Source: Methanospirillum lacunae
Lineage (GTDB): Archaea > Halobacteriota > Methanomicrobia > Methanomicrobiales > Methanospirillaceae
Assembly (NCBI RefSeq): GCF_046195335.1
Contig: NZ_CP176093.1
DNA: 64,000 bases
Strand: one strand, 5' to 3'
Shown here: one piece after another, positions 9,200 to 18,051 of the stretch
Numbering within the stretch: the stretch's first letter is position 1
How the letters are laid out: the number at the start of each line of letters is the position of its first letter
Notes under the pieces: model-generated
Seen by the model: only the letters and a program-made list of their open reading frames with translations
Told to the model about the DNA's origin: nothing
Database searches by the model: none
Program-made: the position numbers and the translations under genes

Positions 9200-10027
9200 A
9201 TGAGACAAGTCGCAATTTACGGAAAAGGTGGAATTGGAAAATCCACAACAACACAGAACACAGTCGCAGCACTTGCAGTTGCTGGAAAGAAGATCATGGT
9301 AGTTGGCTGCGACCCGAAAGCAGATTCTACAAGGCTTCTGCTACACGGTCTTTGTCAGAAGACTGTCATGGCAACCCTGCGTGATGAGGGAGATGACCTT
9401 GAACTTGATGATATCCTGAAACCAGGATTCATGGATGTAAAATGTGTGGAATCCGGAGGTCCTGAGCCTGGTGTTGGGTGTGCAGGCCGTGGTATCATCA
9501 CATCAATCAATCTGCTCGAATCGATGGGTGCATATACACCGGATCTTGATTACGTCTTCTATGATGTGCTCGGTGATGTGGTCTGCGGAGGATTTGCAAT
9601 GCCAATTCGTGAAGGAAAGGCAGAAGAGATCTACATCGTCGCTTCCGGAGAACTGATGGCGTTGTATGCAGCAAACAACATTGCCAAAGGTATCCAGAAG
9701 TACGCAGACACCGGAAAAGTCAGACTTGGTGGAATCATCTGTAACAGCCGTAAGGTAGACAACGAATATGCTCTGCTCAAAGCCTTTGCAGAAGAACTTG
9801 GCTCACAGCTGATCCACTTTGTCCCACGTGACAACCTCGTTCAGCGGGCAGAGATCAACAAGAAGACCGTAATTGACTTTGAACCCGACTCAGAGCAGGC
9901 TCAAGAGTACAAAAAACTTGCAAACGCCATCGACACAAACAAGTTGTTTGTTAAACCAAAACCAATGGAACAGGACAGACTTGAAGAACTGATGATGCAG
10001 CACGGATTCCTGGATGCATTGTTATAA
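9200..10027 (+). CDS. nifH: Nitrogenase iron protein (dinitrogenase reductase)
   Basis: 275 residues, the family's normal length. NifH is the ATP-driven homodimer that passes electrons from a shared 4Fe-4S cluster to the MoFe protein. The P-loop GKGGIGKSTTTQ lies at residues 8-19. The cluster cysteines are in VGCAGRG (about 95) and GDVVCGGFAMP (about 130). The Arg of GCAGRGI, the residue modified in bacteria that use ADP-ribosylation, is kept. The start at 9200 follows GAGGAAT; the ten codons before it are poorly conserved in type. It is the first gene of nifH-nifI1-nifI2-nifD-nifK. Control is expected at transcription and, through NifI1/NifI2, after translation. Confidence 0.97.
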   Translation: MRQVAIYGKGGIGKSTTTQNTVAALAVAGKKIMVVGCDPKADSTRLLLHGLCQKTVMATLRDEGDDLELDDILKPGFMDVKCVESGGPEPGVGCAGRGIITSINLLESMGAYTPDLDYVFYDVLGDVVCGGFAMPIREGKAEEIYIVASGELMALYAANNIAKGIQKYADTGKVRLGGIICNSRKVDNEYALLKAFAEELGSQLIHFVPRDNLVQRAEINKKTVIDFEPDSEQAQEYKKLANAIDTNKLFVKPKPMEQDRLEELMMQHGFLDALL

Positions 10028-10047
10028 GGTGGCAGGAGGAAGGAAAC

Positions 10048-10374
10048 ATGTTACTCATCAGAGCTATCGTCAGACCTGAAAAGAAAGACGAAGTACTAGC
10101 AGCCCTTTCCAAAGCAGGGTTTCCGGCAGCAACCGTCGTTGATGTAGTCGGTCGTGGAAAGCAGAAGGGTATCAAGATGGGTGGAATGCTCTATGATGAG
10201 ATTCCAAAAATCCTCATCATGGTAGCCATTCATGACGAAGAGCGTGAGAATATCATCGATGTTGTCCTTAAGACCGCACGAACCGGTGAGGACGGAACAT
10301 TTGGTGATGGTAAGATCTTCATCACTCCGCTCGAAGAGGTTTATACAATCTCCCGGGGCGGACGAGGCCTCTAA
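10048..10374 (+). CDS. nifI1: PII-like nitrogen regulatory protein NifI1
   Basis: 108 residues of the PII/GlnB fold. It begins MLLIRAIVRPEKKDEVLAAL, has a T-loop region around VVGRGKQKGIKMGG and a C-terminal part GTFGDGKIFITPLEEVYTI matching the PII signature. In methanogens NifI1 and NifI2 form a complex that binds dinitrogenase and switches off its activity when ammonium is present; 2-oxoglutarate and ATP relieve the block. The gene sits 20 nt after nifH behind GGAGGAAGG, the position typical of archaeal and some anaerobic bacterial nif operons. Confidence 0.95.
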   Translation: MLLIRAIVRPEKKDEVLAALSKAGFPAATVVDVVGRGKQKGIKMGGMLYDEIPKILIMVAIHDEERENIIDVVLKTARTGEDGTFGDGKIFITPLEEVYTISRGGRGL

Positions 10375-10391
10375 TTCGGGAGGCATTGTCC

Positions 10392-10811
10392 ATGAAGGAG
10401 ATTATGGCAGTCGTCAGGATGAATAAGACGAATGCTACCAAAAAAGCACTGATCGAAGCCGGAGTGGCAGGATTTACTGCCATAAAGGTTCTTGGCAGGG
10501 GAAAACCTGTCGAAGATGAGGCTGTGATACAGGAGCGGAAAAATAAGCTTCTGGAGATGGCAGTACACGAGAGCATAGATGCTGAAGAAGCAGAACGGCA
10601 GGTAGTCAGTTTCCTTGACGGGTCACGACTATTTCCCCGCAGGCTTTTTACCATCCTTGCTCATGACGACGATGTACCACGGATCATTGAAGCCATCACC
10701 AAAGCCAATAAGACTGAGAATAACGTCGGAGACGGAACAATCTTCGTCATGCCGATAGCCGATGCTGTAAGGGTCCGGACTGGAGAAGCCGGGGAAGCAG
10801 CAATCTGGTAA
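10392..10811 (+). CDS. nifI2: PII-like nitrogen regulatory protein NifI2
   Basis: 139 residues of the PII fold, partner of NifI1 in ammonium switch-off of nitrogenase. It starts MKEIMAVVRMNKTNATKKAL and ends with the signature GDGTIFVMPIADAVRVRTGE. An extended T-loop with many charged residues lies between about 45 and 80, longer than in NifI1, as known for NifI2. The ATG at 10392 is chosen because GGGAGG ends 8 nt upstream; a TTG two codons earlier is too close to it. The spacing to nifI1 is 17 nt. Confidence 0.94.
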   Translation: MKEIMAVVRMNKTNATKKALIEAGVAGFTAIKVLGRGKPVEDEAVIQERKNKLLEMAVHESIDAEEAERQVVSFLDGSRLFPRRLFTILAHDDDVPRIIEAITKANKTENNVGDGTIFVMPIADAVRVRTGEAGEAAIW

Positions 10812-10828
10812 TACAGGATTTGATTGAA

Positions 10829-12433
10829 ATGTCAATGAGCGAAGAAATGATGGGGGATATGCTGGAGAAATATCCGGAAAAGGTTCTCAAAAACCGGAAA
10901 AAGCATATCACTATCGTAGATACAAATCAGGCCTGTCAGCAGATAGAGGCGAATACCCGGACTATTCCGGGTATTATTACCCAGCGTGGCTGTGCATATG
11001 CAGGATGTAAAGGTGTGGTCGTCGGCCCTATCAAGGATATGGTCCACATCGTTCACGGTCCGATTGGATGTGCATTCTATGCCTGGGGTACCAGGAGAAA
11101 CAAGGCACGAGCCGATGACAACACTCCACCGGAAAAGATGTTCTCAACCCTGTGTGTCTCAACTGACATGCAGGAGAGTGACATCGTCTTTGGTGGTGAA
11201 AAGAAGCTTGCCAAGATGATTGACGAGGTTGTGGAGATGTTCCATCCCCGTGCAGTCTCAATCTGTGCAACCTGCCCGGTTGGACTTATTGGAGATGATC
11301 TTGGAGCAGTTGCAAAAGCAGCCCAGGAACGACATGGCATTCAGGTACTCTCCTTTAATTGTGAAGGATACAAGGGTGTCAGCCAGTCTGCAGGTCACCA
11401 CATCGCCAACAACAACCTGATGGAGAATGTCATTGGAACCGGTCCTGAACGGGACCCTAATGACAAGTATGTCATCAACATCCTTGGTGAATACAACATC
11501 GGTGGTGATGGCTGGGAGATGGAACGGATACTGGGAGATATCGGATACAAGGTAAACTGTGTCCTTACGGGAGACACAAGTTACCTTGAGATCAAGAATC
11601 TTCACCAGGCACATCTGAACCTTGTCCAGTGTCACCGGTCGATCAACTACATCGCTGAGATGATGGAGACCAAGTATGGAACTCCATGGCTCAAGGTGAA
11701 CTTCATCGGCGTCGAAGCGACCAAGAAGAGCCTTCGTGAAATGGCACTCTGCTTTGGTGATGAGGAACTCATCAGGAAAACAGAAGAAGTCATTGCACGC
11801 GAAGAAGCGAGAATCATGCCGGTCATCGAGCACTACCGCAAGATCTGCCAGGGCAAGACTGCCTTTGCATTTGTTGGTGGTTCACGAAGTCACCACTACA
11901 TGCACCTCCTCCGGGACCTGGGCATGGAAGTGGTAGTAGCCGGATATGAGTTCGCACACCGTGATGATTACGAAGGTCGTCAGGTAATTCCGACACTCAA
12001 GATTGATGCAGATTCAAAAAATATTCCCGAACTGCACCTGAGCCCGGACCCTGAGAAGTTCAAGGATGCACATGTTCATCTGAACATGTCAAAAGAGAAG
12101 TTCGATGAGCTGAACAAGAAAGTTCCGCTCAACTACTATGAAGGTATGCAGCCTGACATGAAAGATGGCGAGATAATGATTGATGACTGCAATCACCACG
12201 AACTCGAAAAGATGGTTCGTGCATTAAAGCCAGATCTCGTATTCGCCGGTGTCAGAGACAAATATTACGTGCAGAAACTCGGAGTGCCTGCAAAACAGAT
12301 GCACTCATACGACTACAGCGGACCATATGCCGGATACAACGGAGCATTAAACTTTGCCCGTGATGTTGCCAACGCAATCACAACTCCGGCATGGAAACTG
12401 GTCACTGCCCCCTGGGAGAAACAGACCCAATAA
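10829..12433 (+). CDS. nifD: Nitrogenase molybdenum-iron protein alpha chain
   Basis: 534 residues. P-cluster ligands are Cys 55 (TQRGCAYAG), Cys 81 (HGPIGC) and Cys 149 (ATCPVGLIGDD). FeMo-cofactor ligands are the Cys in LVQCHRSINY and the His in QMHSYDYSGPY. Between the two cofactor ligands is a long insertion (AGYEFAHRDDYEGRQ to YYEGMQPDMKDG), as in clostridial and methanogen NifD; together with length this explains 534 rather than about 490 residues. Start: ATG 10829 is 10 nt after AGGAT; a TTG at 10820 and an ATG at 10835 are alternatives. No delta-subunit gene (vnfG/anfG) lies nearby, so this is the molybdenum type. It forms an alpha2-beta2 tetramer with NifK. Confidence 0.96.
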   Translation: MSMSEEMMGDMLEKYPEKVLKNRKKHITIVDTNQACQQIEANTRTIPGIITQRGCAYAGCKGVVVGPIKDMVHIVHGPIGCAFYAWGTRRNKARADDNTPPEKMFSTLCVSTDMQESDIVFGGEKKLAKMIDEVVEMFHPRAVSICATCPVGLIGDDLGAVAKAAQERHGIQVLSFNCEGYKGVSQSAGHHIANNNLMENVIGTGPERDPNDKYVINILGEYNIGGDGWEMERILGDIGYKVNCVLTGDTSYLEIKNLHQAHLNLVQCHRSINYIAEMMETKYGTPWLKVNFIGVEATKKSLREMALCFGDEELIRKTEEVIAREEARIMPVIEHYRKICQGKTAFAFVGGSRSHHYMHLLRDLGMEVVVAGYEFAHRDDYEGRQVIPTLKIDADSKNIPELHLSPDPEKFKDAHVHLNMSKEKFDELNKKVPLNYYEGMQPDMKDGEIMIDDCNHHELEKMVRALKPDLVFAGVRDKYYVQKLGVPAKQMHSYDYSGPYAGYNGALNFARDVANAITTPAWKLVTAPWEKQTQ

Positions 12434-12447
12434 CAGGAGTGATAAGA

Positions 12448-13818
12448 ATGCTCGAATGTATGCCAGAAGGCGAGGTAGTTCACACGGCCGGAAAGATTAA
12501 TCCGGTCAAAACCTGCCAGCCTATCGGTGCAATGTATGCGGCACTCGGAATCCACCGGTGCCTTCCCCACAGCCACGGATCACAAGGCTGTTGTGCGTAT
12601 CACCGTATGCATCTGACCCGTCACTTCCGTGACCCGGTCCTTGCATCGACCAGCTCGTTCACCGAAGGAGCATCGGTGTTCGGTGGTGCAGCAAACCTGA
12701 AGACCGCAATCAAGAATGTGTTTGAGATCTACAAGCCAGATATCATCGCTGTCCACACCACCTGCCTCAGTGAGACCATCGGTGATGACCTGCCAACGAT
12801 CATCAAACAGTCAGAGGTTCCGGAAGGAAAGGTTGTCATCCATGCAAACACCCCGTCATACCAGGGTTCCCACATCACCGGGTTCTCAAACATGGTCAAA
12901 GCCATGGTCACGTACCTGGCTGCACGGGATGAGGAGACAATCCGAAAGAAACGTGTCAATATCATACCGGGATTTGTAAACCCCTCTGATATGAGGGAGA
13001 TCAAACGGATCACCTCAAGTCTTGGTGTTGATATGATCATGTTCCCTGACACCACAAATGTGCTTGACTCTCCGCTCACTGCAAAATATGATATGTACCC
13101 GGAGGGTGGGACAACTGTGGAAGAGATCAGGGACACCGGGAATTCCCGTCTGACCCTGGCACTTGGAGCCTGGTCATCAAACGCTGCCGGTGCAGCCCTC
13201 ATGGAGAAATGCGGAGTACCCTGCGTTCCTCTGAAGGTTCCAATCGGTCTCAAGGCGACTGATGATCTGATCATGACCCTGAAAGAGAAGTTCGATGCAG
13301 TAGTTCCTGATGACCTGACTCTTGAACGTGGTCAGGTCGTTGATACCCTCATCGATACACACTTCCACTACCAGGGAAAGAAGGTCGCCATCTACGGGGA
13401 TCCCGATATCGTGGTTCCACTGGTTGAATTCGTGCTGACGATGGGAATGATTCCCAAGTATGTCATAACAGGCACTCCCGGAAAGGCATTCGAAGAACAA
13501 GTCGGAGCCATGATCGAGGAAGCCGGAATAGAAGACTACATCGTCAAGGCTGAAGGGGATCTTTTCGACCTCCACCAGTGGATCAAGGAAGAGTCAGTCG
13601 ACCTTCTGATCGGAAATACGTACGGGAAGTATATCGCAAGAACTGAGGATATTCCACTTGTCAGAGTCGGATTCCCCATTCTTGACCGGGCCGTTCACCC
13701 CCTCATGCCCATAACCGGGTACAAAGGATGCCTCCGGCTCATAGAAATGATAAGCAACGCCCTCCTGGAACGCCGGGACCGCGATTGCCTGGACGAAGAT
13801 TACGAACTGGTACTCTAA
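12448..13818 (+). CDS. nifK: Nitrogenase molybdenum-iron protein beta chain
   Basis: 456 residues. P-cluster cysteines are seen in VKTCQPIGA (about 22), HGSQGCCAYHR (about 48) and TTCLSETIGDD (about 105). The protein lacks the roughly 50-residue N-terminal extension found in proteobacterial NifK, which fits the clostridial-type partner NifD with its long insertion. The ATG at 12448 follows AGGAGT with 8 nt spacing; an earlier in-frame ATG at 12391 would overlap nifD deeply and is rejected. It is 14 nt after nifD. It is the last gene before a stem-loop and a new promoter. Confidence 0.96.
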   Translation: MLECMPEGEVVHTAGKINPVKTCQPIGAMYAALGIHRCLPHSHGSQGCCAYHRMHLTRHFRDPVLASTSSFTEGASVFGGAANLKTAIKNVFEIYKPDIIAVHTTCLSETIGDDLPTIIKQSEVPEGKVVIHANTPSYQGSHITGFSNMVKAMVTYLAARDEETIRKKRVNIIPGFVNPSDMREIKRITSSLGVDMIMFPDTTNVLDSPLTAKYDMYPEGGTTVEEIRDTGNSRLTLALGAWSSNAAGAALMEKCGVPCVPLKVPIGLKATDDLIMTLKEKFDAVVPDDLTLERGQVVDTLIDTHFHYQGKKVAIYGDPDIVVPLVEFVLTMGMIPKYVITGTPGKAFEEQVGAMIEEAGIEDYIVKAEGDLFDLHQWIKEESVDLLIGNTYGKYIARTEDIPLVRVGFPILDRAVHPLMPITGYKGCLRLIEMISNALLERRDRDCLDEDYELVL

Positions 13819-13862
13819 GGTTCCAAGATAGCATCATTGGATCCTTAAAATACCTTATATCA
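13817..13862 (+). promoter_or_regulatory. Stem-loop at the nifK stop and TATA box of nifEN
   Basis: AAGGTTCCAA (13817-13826) and TTGGATCCTT (13837-13846) form a 10-bp stem with one mismatch and a 10-nt loop directly on the nifK stop codon. Right after it, TTATATCA (13855-13862) is a TATA-like box placing transcription start near 13882-13888, on or next to the nifE start. The pair suggests partial termination or processing after nifK plus independent, nearly leaderless, transcription of nifEN. The stem could instead be a regulator operator. Confidence 0.5.
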
Positions 13863-13881
13863 AAATAAACCGGTGAATGTC

Positions 13882-15264
13882 ATGGAGCATGATTGTTCGC
13901 TTGCGTCCGGCTCCTCCGGATGCATTAGCGAACGCCAAAACTCCATCATAACCACAGGGAAGAACAAAAGCCGCATTCATTGCGCAGATGACAGTCTGGC
14001 CGGGGCGGTCAGTCAGCGAGCCTGCGTGTTCTGCGGAGCACGGGTGGTACTCAATCCGATTACGGATGCAATCCACCTGGTCCACGGTCCAATCGGCTGT
14101 GCCACGTACACCTGGGATATCAGGGGAAGCCTTTCCAGTGATTCCGAGATGTACAGGCATAGTTTTTCCACCGACTTGAAAGAGAAGGACGTGGTTTTTG
14201 GTGGCGAACCAAAACTGGCTGCCTGTCTGGACGAAGTCATATCAAAGTACCATCCCCCGGCAGTGTTTGTGTACTCAACCTGCGTAGTCGGGATGATCGG
14301 CGATGACATCATTGCAGTCTGCAAAGATGCATCAGAAAGACATGGAATAGACGTTATTCCGGTGGAGTCATCAGGATTCCTCTCAGGAAATAAGATCGTC
14401 GGATACCGGGCTGCAGCAGAAGCAATAATGAAACTTATCCGGCCAAAACCCGGAGAAGTAATCGAGAAAACCAGAAAACTCAACTTCCTGGGTGAATATA
14501 ACCTGGGAGGAGAGAAGTGGCTGATTGAACGGTACCTGAATGAGATCGGAATTGAAGTGAATGTTGCATTCACCGGAGATTCAACCGTAGCAGCACTGAA
14601 ACAGGCTCCCGGATCCTGTCTGAACATCGTGCAGTGTACCGGATCGATGCACTGGGTGGCAAACAACCTCGAGAAGGAGTATGGAATTCCGTATATGGAT
14701 GTCAACTTCTTCGGAGCAGAGAATACTGCAGATAGTCTGCGGCGAATTGCTGCTTTCTATGGTGATCCAGAGATCATCAGAAAGGCAGAAGTTCTCATCG
14801 AACGTGAACTGGCACGAATCACCCCGATCATCGCCGGATACCGGAAAAAACTGACAGGAAAGCGAGCTGCGATTTACGTAGGCGGTGCGTTTAAGGCTGT
14901 CGCCCTGATCAGGCAGATGAAGGACCTCGGAATGGAGGTCGTGGTGACCGGAACCCAGACCGGAAAGCAGGAAGAGTACGAGACCATCAGCGGCCTTCTG
15001 AGTGAAGGAACCATCGTTGTCGACGATGCCAATCCAGCAGAGATCGAAAAGTTCCTTCTGGACATGAAGGTTGACGTGATGGCTGGCGGAGTCAAGGAAC
15101 GGGTTCTGGCTTACAAACTTGGAATCGGGTTTGTGGATCATAACCATGATCGCAAGGAATGTCTGGCCGGATTTGACGGTGCAGTGACGTTTGCACGGGA
15201 AGTGTACATCACGACCTGTTCGCCGGTCTGGAAACATCTGAAAGAGAGTATAGGAGGTGTGTAA
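13882..15264 (+). CDS. nifE: Nitrogenase FeMo-cofactor scaffold NifE
   Basis: 460 residues, related to NifD. Scaffold cysteines are in VSQRACVFCGARVV (about 50), HGPIGCATYTWD (about 80) and YSTCVVGMIGDD (about 145), and NIVQCTGSMHW stands at the place of the NifD cofactor Cys. It lacks the NifD QMHSYDY histidine region, replaced by GFVDHNHDRKE, so it is NifE and not a second NifD. NifEN holds the cofactor precursor made by NifB during maturation. The ATG at 13882 is preferred for its fit to the TATA box; a GTG at 13873 is also possible. It is followed 2 nt later by nifN. Confidence 0.93.
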   Translation: MEHDCSLASGSSGCISERQNSIITTGKNKSRIHCADDSLAGAVSQRACVFCGARVVLNPITDAIHLVHGPIGCATYTWDIRGSLSSDSEMYRHSFSTDLKEKDVVFGGEPKLAACLDEVISKYHPPAVFVYSTCVVGMIGDDIIAVCKDASERHGIDVIPVESSGFLSGNKIVGYRAAAEAIMKLIRPKPGEVIEKTRKLNFLGEYNLGGEKWLIERYLNEIGIEVNVAFTGDSTVAALKQAPGSCLNIVQCTGSMHWVANNLEKEYGIPYMDVNFFGAENTADSLRRIAAFYGDPEIIRKAEVLIERELARITPIIAGYRKKLTGKRAAIYVGGAFKAVALIRQMKDLGMEVVVTGTQTGKQEEYETISGLLSEGTIVVDDANPAEIEKFLLDMKVDVMAGGVKERVLAYKLGIGFVDHNHDRKECLAGFDGAVTFAREVYITTCSPVWKHLKESIGGV

Positions 15265-15266
15265 TC

Positions 15267-16655
15267 ATGGCGAACCATACGGCAATCAATACCCTTCGGG
15301 TTAAAGAAGTCAACGAGAATCAATGCCACATGTGTATGCCACTCGGAGGCGTTATTGCATTCAAAGGAATTGAGGGTGCAATGGTACTCGTACATGGTTC
15401 GCAGGGCTGCAGCACGTATATGCGTCTTGCAAATGTGGAGCATTTCCACGAACCTGTAGATGTCGCCTCCTCTTCGCTGAATGAGAAACAGACCATCCTC
15501 GGCGGAGAGAAAAACCTGAACAAGGCACTTGATAATGTGCTGCGGGTGTATCAGCCTACGATGCTTGGTATCCTTACGACATGTCTAGCTGAGACGATGG
15601 GTGAGGATATGGACCGGATGATCAAGTCATACATGCAGAGTCATCCAAGCATTGGTGTTGATATCATTCCGGTAGCAACTCCCAGTTATGGTGGCACTCA
15701 TTCGGAAGGATTCTGGGCCACTACCCGGGCAGTTATTGCACATTATGCAAAACCCTGTGAGAGTCACAACCGGATCAATGTGATTGTTCCCAACATCAGT
15801 CCAGCTGATATCAGGGAGATCAAACGGATTCTGGGATTCTTCGGAATGGAATACACTCTGATTCCTGATATCTCGATGACCCTTGACAGGCCATACGGTG
15901 GCAGGTATCAGAAGATTCCAACCGGAGGGACAAGTCCTGCCGATATCTCACGGATGCCAGGTGCACCAGTTACGATACAGTTTGGAAAGACCTGTCCGGA
16001 CGCACTGTCCCCGGGATTATTCCTGGAGCAGCAGTTTGGTGTCAGGCTGGTCAATCTGCCACTCCCTATCGGTGTAGATAACGTAGACCAGTTCGTTGCA
16101 GCATTGTCATCAATAAGTGGACAACCTGTTCCAGAGCAGCTGACACTTGAACGTGGCTGGCTTCTTGATGGAATGGCAGATGCACACAAGTACAATGCAG
16201 AAGGAAGGCCGGTTATCTATGGCGAGCCTGAGATGGTCTATGCCCTGACCGGGATCTGTATCGAGAATGGTGCAGAACCGGTTGTTATTGCAAGCGGTTC
16301 ACCACACAGCAAACTGAAAGATCTCGTCGGACCGATGATATCAGATCTGGCTGAACAGCCGGTTCTGATAGAGGAGGCTGACTTTGCGTCCATCGAGCAT
16401 GCAGCAGTTTCGGCTGGTGCAACGATCGGTGTCGGCCATACTGGAGGAAAATTCCTGACAGAGAGACATGGAATTCCTGTAACCAGGATCGGGTATCCGA
16501 TACATGATCGGATTGGCGGTCAGCGGATCTTCTCAGCAGGGTATGCCGGAACTCTGGCATTCCTTGACCGGTTTACGAACACACTTCTAGAAAAGAAGTA
16601 CAGTTCATACCGGGAAAAGAAGAAGGAAGAGATGTTTAACCATATCCGGGGATAA
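15267..16655 (+). CDS. nifN: Nitrogenase FeMo-cofactor scaffold NifN
   Basis: 462 residues, related to NifK and partner of NifE. Conserved cysteines lie in ENQCHMCMPLGG (about 20), HGSQGCSTYMR (about 50) and ILTTCLAETMGED (about 110). The N-terminal extension of NifK is missing, as usual for NifN. It starts 2 nt after the nifE stop with GGAGGTGTG overlapping the end of nifE, so translation is coupled. No nifB, nifX or nifV is seen, so cofactor synthesis must draw on genes elsewhere. Confidence 0.93.
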   Translation: MANHTAINTLRVKEVNENQCHMCMPLGGVIAFKGIEGAMVLVHGSQGCSTYMRLANVEHFHEPVDVASSSLNEKQTILGGEKNLNKALDNVLRVYQPTMLGILTTCLAETMGEDMDRMIKSYMQSHPSIGVDIIPVATPSYGGTHSEGFWATTRAVIAHYAKPCESHNRINVIVPNISPADIREIKRILGFFGMEYTLIPDISMTLDRPYGGRYQKIPTGGTSPADISRMPGAPVTIQFGKTCPDALSPGLFLEQQFGVRLVNLPLPIGVDNVDQFVAALSSISGQPVPEQLTLERGWLLDGMADAHKYNAEGRPVIYGEPEMVYALTGICIENGAEPVVIASGSPHSKLKDLVGPMISDLAEQPVLIEEADFASIEHAAVSAGATIGVGHTGGKFLTERHGIPVTRIGYPIHDRIGGQRIFSAGYAGTLAFLDRFTNTLLEKKYSSYREKKKEEMFNHIRG

Positions 16656-16684
16656 ACCCGGCAAATTTATTTCGGAGATGTACT

Positions 16685-16993
16685 ATGCAGAAACCAAGCA
16701 AACATATCTTTATCTGTACCAGCTCACGCCCAACAGGTCAGCAGAAAGGATTCTGTCACACCAAGGAAGGCGTTGATGTAATGGCAAAGTTCATGGAAGA
16801 GGTTGAAGAACGCGATCTGGGCGGTGACGTATTCATCACCAACACCGGATGTTTCGGGATTTGTGAGAAAGGACCGATAGTTGTGGTCTATCCCGACAAT
16901 GTCTGGTATGGATCGGTAGGCCTTGATGATGTGGAAGAGATCATGGAATCACACATCGAAGGCGGCACAGTCGTGGACCGGCTGGTTATCTAA
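16685..16993 (+). CDS. Thioredoxin-like 2Fe-2S ferredoxin of the nif operon
   Basis: 102 residues of the thioredoxin-fold 2Fe-2S ferredoxin family, related to the clostridial and Azotobacter ferredoxins near nif genes. The four cluster ligands are visible: Cys 11 in HIFICTSSRP, Cys 24 in KGFCHTKEG, and two in NTGCFGICEKGP (about 56 and 60). It lies 29 nt after nifN and 10 nt before the anfO-like gene. A role in electron supply, or in protecting or assembling nitrogenase, is inferred from context. Confidence 0.85.
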   Translation: MQKPSKHIFICTSSRPTGQQKGFCHTKEGVDVMAKFMEEVEERDLGGDVFITNTGCFGICEKGPIVVVYPDNVWYGSVGLDDVEEIMESHIEGGTVVDRLVI

Positions 16994-17003
16994 AGGAGGC
17001 ATT

Positions 17004-17642
17004 ATGATCCCCGAGATTGCAGCAATGCTCGATCAGGAGGGGTGTACTACAACCCTGACCGGCCCCGGAGAAGTCGTTATATACTCCAAGGATTTGTCTT
17101 CCTGGGAACCAGTCAGGAGGATGCCATTTGCCCTTGATACAAGTCAGGGTCTTGTACAGCTCAGGCAAAAGATGTCTGAACTCATTGCGTTCCTTGGTGA
17201 CTGCAGGATTTTTGTTGCCAAGGCAGCGAGTGGGGCGATATTCTTTGAGCTGGAAAAAGCCAGATGCGGAGTCTGGGAGATCTCAGGCAAACCTGAAGAG
17301 TTCCTTGCCCAGGTCTGGAAAGAAGAAGAAGATCAGGAGTCTGAAGTCCCAACAGGTGCTATAGATATTCCTGTTCCGGTTGAGATTTCTCCTGGCAAAT
17401 ACTACCTGTCCATTAAGGACATCCAGGGAAAAAGACCTGAAGTGAGCAGTAAACAGGTACTTCAGAAGTTTATCAAAACCGGGGCATATCAAGAGCTTGA
17501 GGTTATCTGTGATCATATTCCGCCATGGATAGCACTCGAGTCAACATGCTGCGGGTTTACGATGCAGAGCGAACGATTAGGACCAAGTGAGGTGAAATTA
17601 GTACTGACAAAGAACCCGGCTGACAGCTGTGGATGTACATAA
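17004..17642 (+). CDS. AnfO-like nitrogenase accessory protein
   Basis: 212 residues. The N-terminal half matches my memory of the AnfO family (accessory protein first named with Fe-only nitrogenase): GEVVIYSKDLSSWEPVRRM, then LGDCRIFVAKAASG and WEISGKPEEFLAQVW. The C-terminal half has cysteine-rich ends, STCCGF and ADSCGCT, that could bind metal. The ATG at 17004 follows a perfect AAAGGAGG by 5 nt; an upstream frame extension inside the ferredoxin gene is rejected. It is the last gene of the nif cluster. The presence of an AnfO-type protein with a molybdenum-type nitrogenase is notable. Its biochemical role is not settled. Confidence 0.7.
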   Translation: MIPEIAAMLDQEGCTTTLTGPGEVVIYSKDLSSWEPVRRMPFALDTSQGLVQLRQKMSELIAFLGDCRIFVAKAASGAIFFELEKARCGVWEISGKPEEFLAQVWKEEEDQESEVPTGAIDIPVPVEISPGKYYLSIKDIQGKRPEVSSKQVLQKFIKTGAYQELEVICDHIPPWIALESTCCGFTMQSERLGPSEVKLVLTKNPADSCGCT

Positions 17643-17703
17643 AAAAGTTCTATACCACTCGATAACTCAAGGAAATACCATACACCAAATCACACCTTTT
17701 CTG

Positions 17704-17759
17704 GGAGAGCGTCATGCTCTCTCATTTCCTCCACATGATATCACCATAGAGATATCATG
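17704..17759 (+). terminator. Two stem-loops after the nif cluster
   Basis: GAGAGC/GCTCTC (17705-17710 and 17716-17721) form a tight hairpin with a 5-nt loop. Next, CATGATATC/GATATCATG (17734-17742 and 17751-17759) form a perfect 9-bp stem with an 8-nt loop. They lie 60-120 nt after the last nif stop in a 409-nt gene-free stretch that is otherwise AT-rich. They are likely 3'-end structures; archaeal termination mainly uses T-tracts, so the exact role is uncertain. Confidence 0.5.
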
Positions 17760-18051
17760 AATATCTATTCAATCTAGGCATAATCATCTTGAGAAACTGA
17801 CTGTAATGTACAGATCTTCTCCTGAAAATAATAGAACAATTATCTATATCAGTCGCATTTCCCGGAATCCGTTTTCATTTCTGTTTCTATTTCTGTTTCC
17901 AGATCCAAATCTGATGTAATTCCGATTTTATCTCGAAATCTTAAATTTTAACTCCTGATCACGAATTGATCTGGTCTTTCTTTAATTATATCACCTTTCA
18001 GTGTCATTTTTTTATTTTTCTGTTAATCCTCATTGATATTAAAATACCTCA

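Noticed and set aside
10829..12433. Possibility that this is vanadium or iron-only nitrogenase, given the AnfO-like gene
   Set aside because: No delta-subunit gene between the D and K genes, and the P-cluster and cofactor contexts plus nifEN linkage fit the molybdenum type with a clostridial-type insertion.
9444..17516. Many open frames on both strands inside the nif genes
   Set aside because: All overlap well-identified nif genes in other frames and show no protein-family features.
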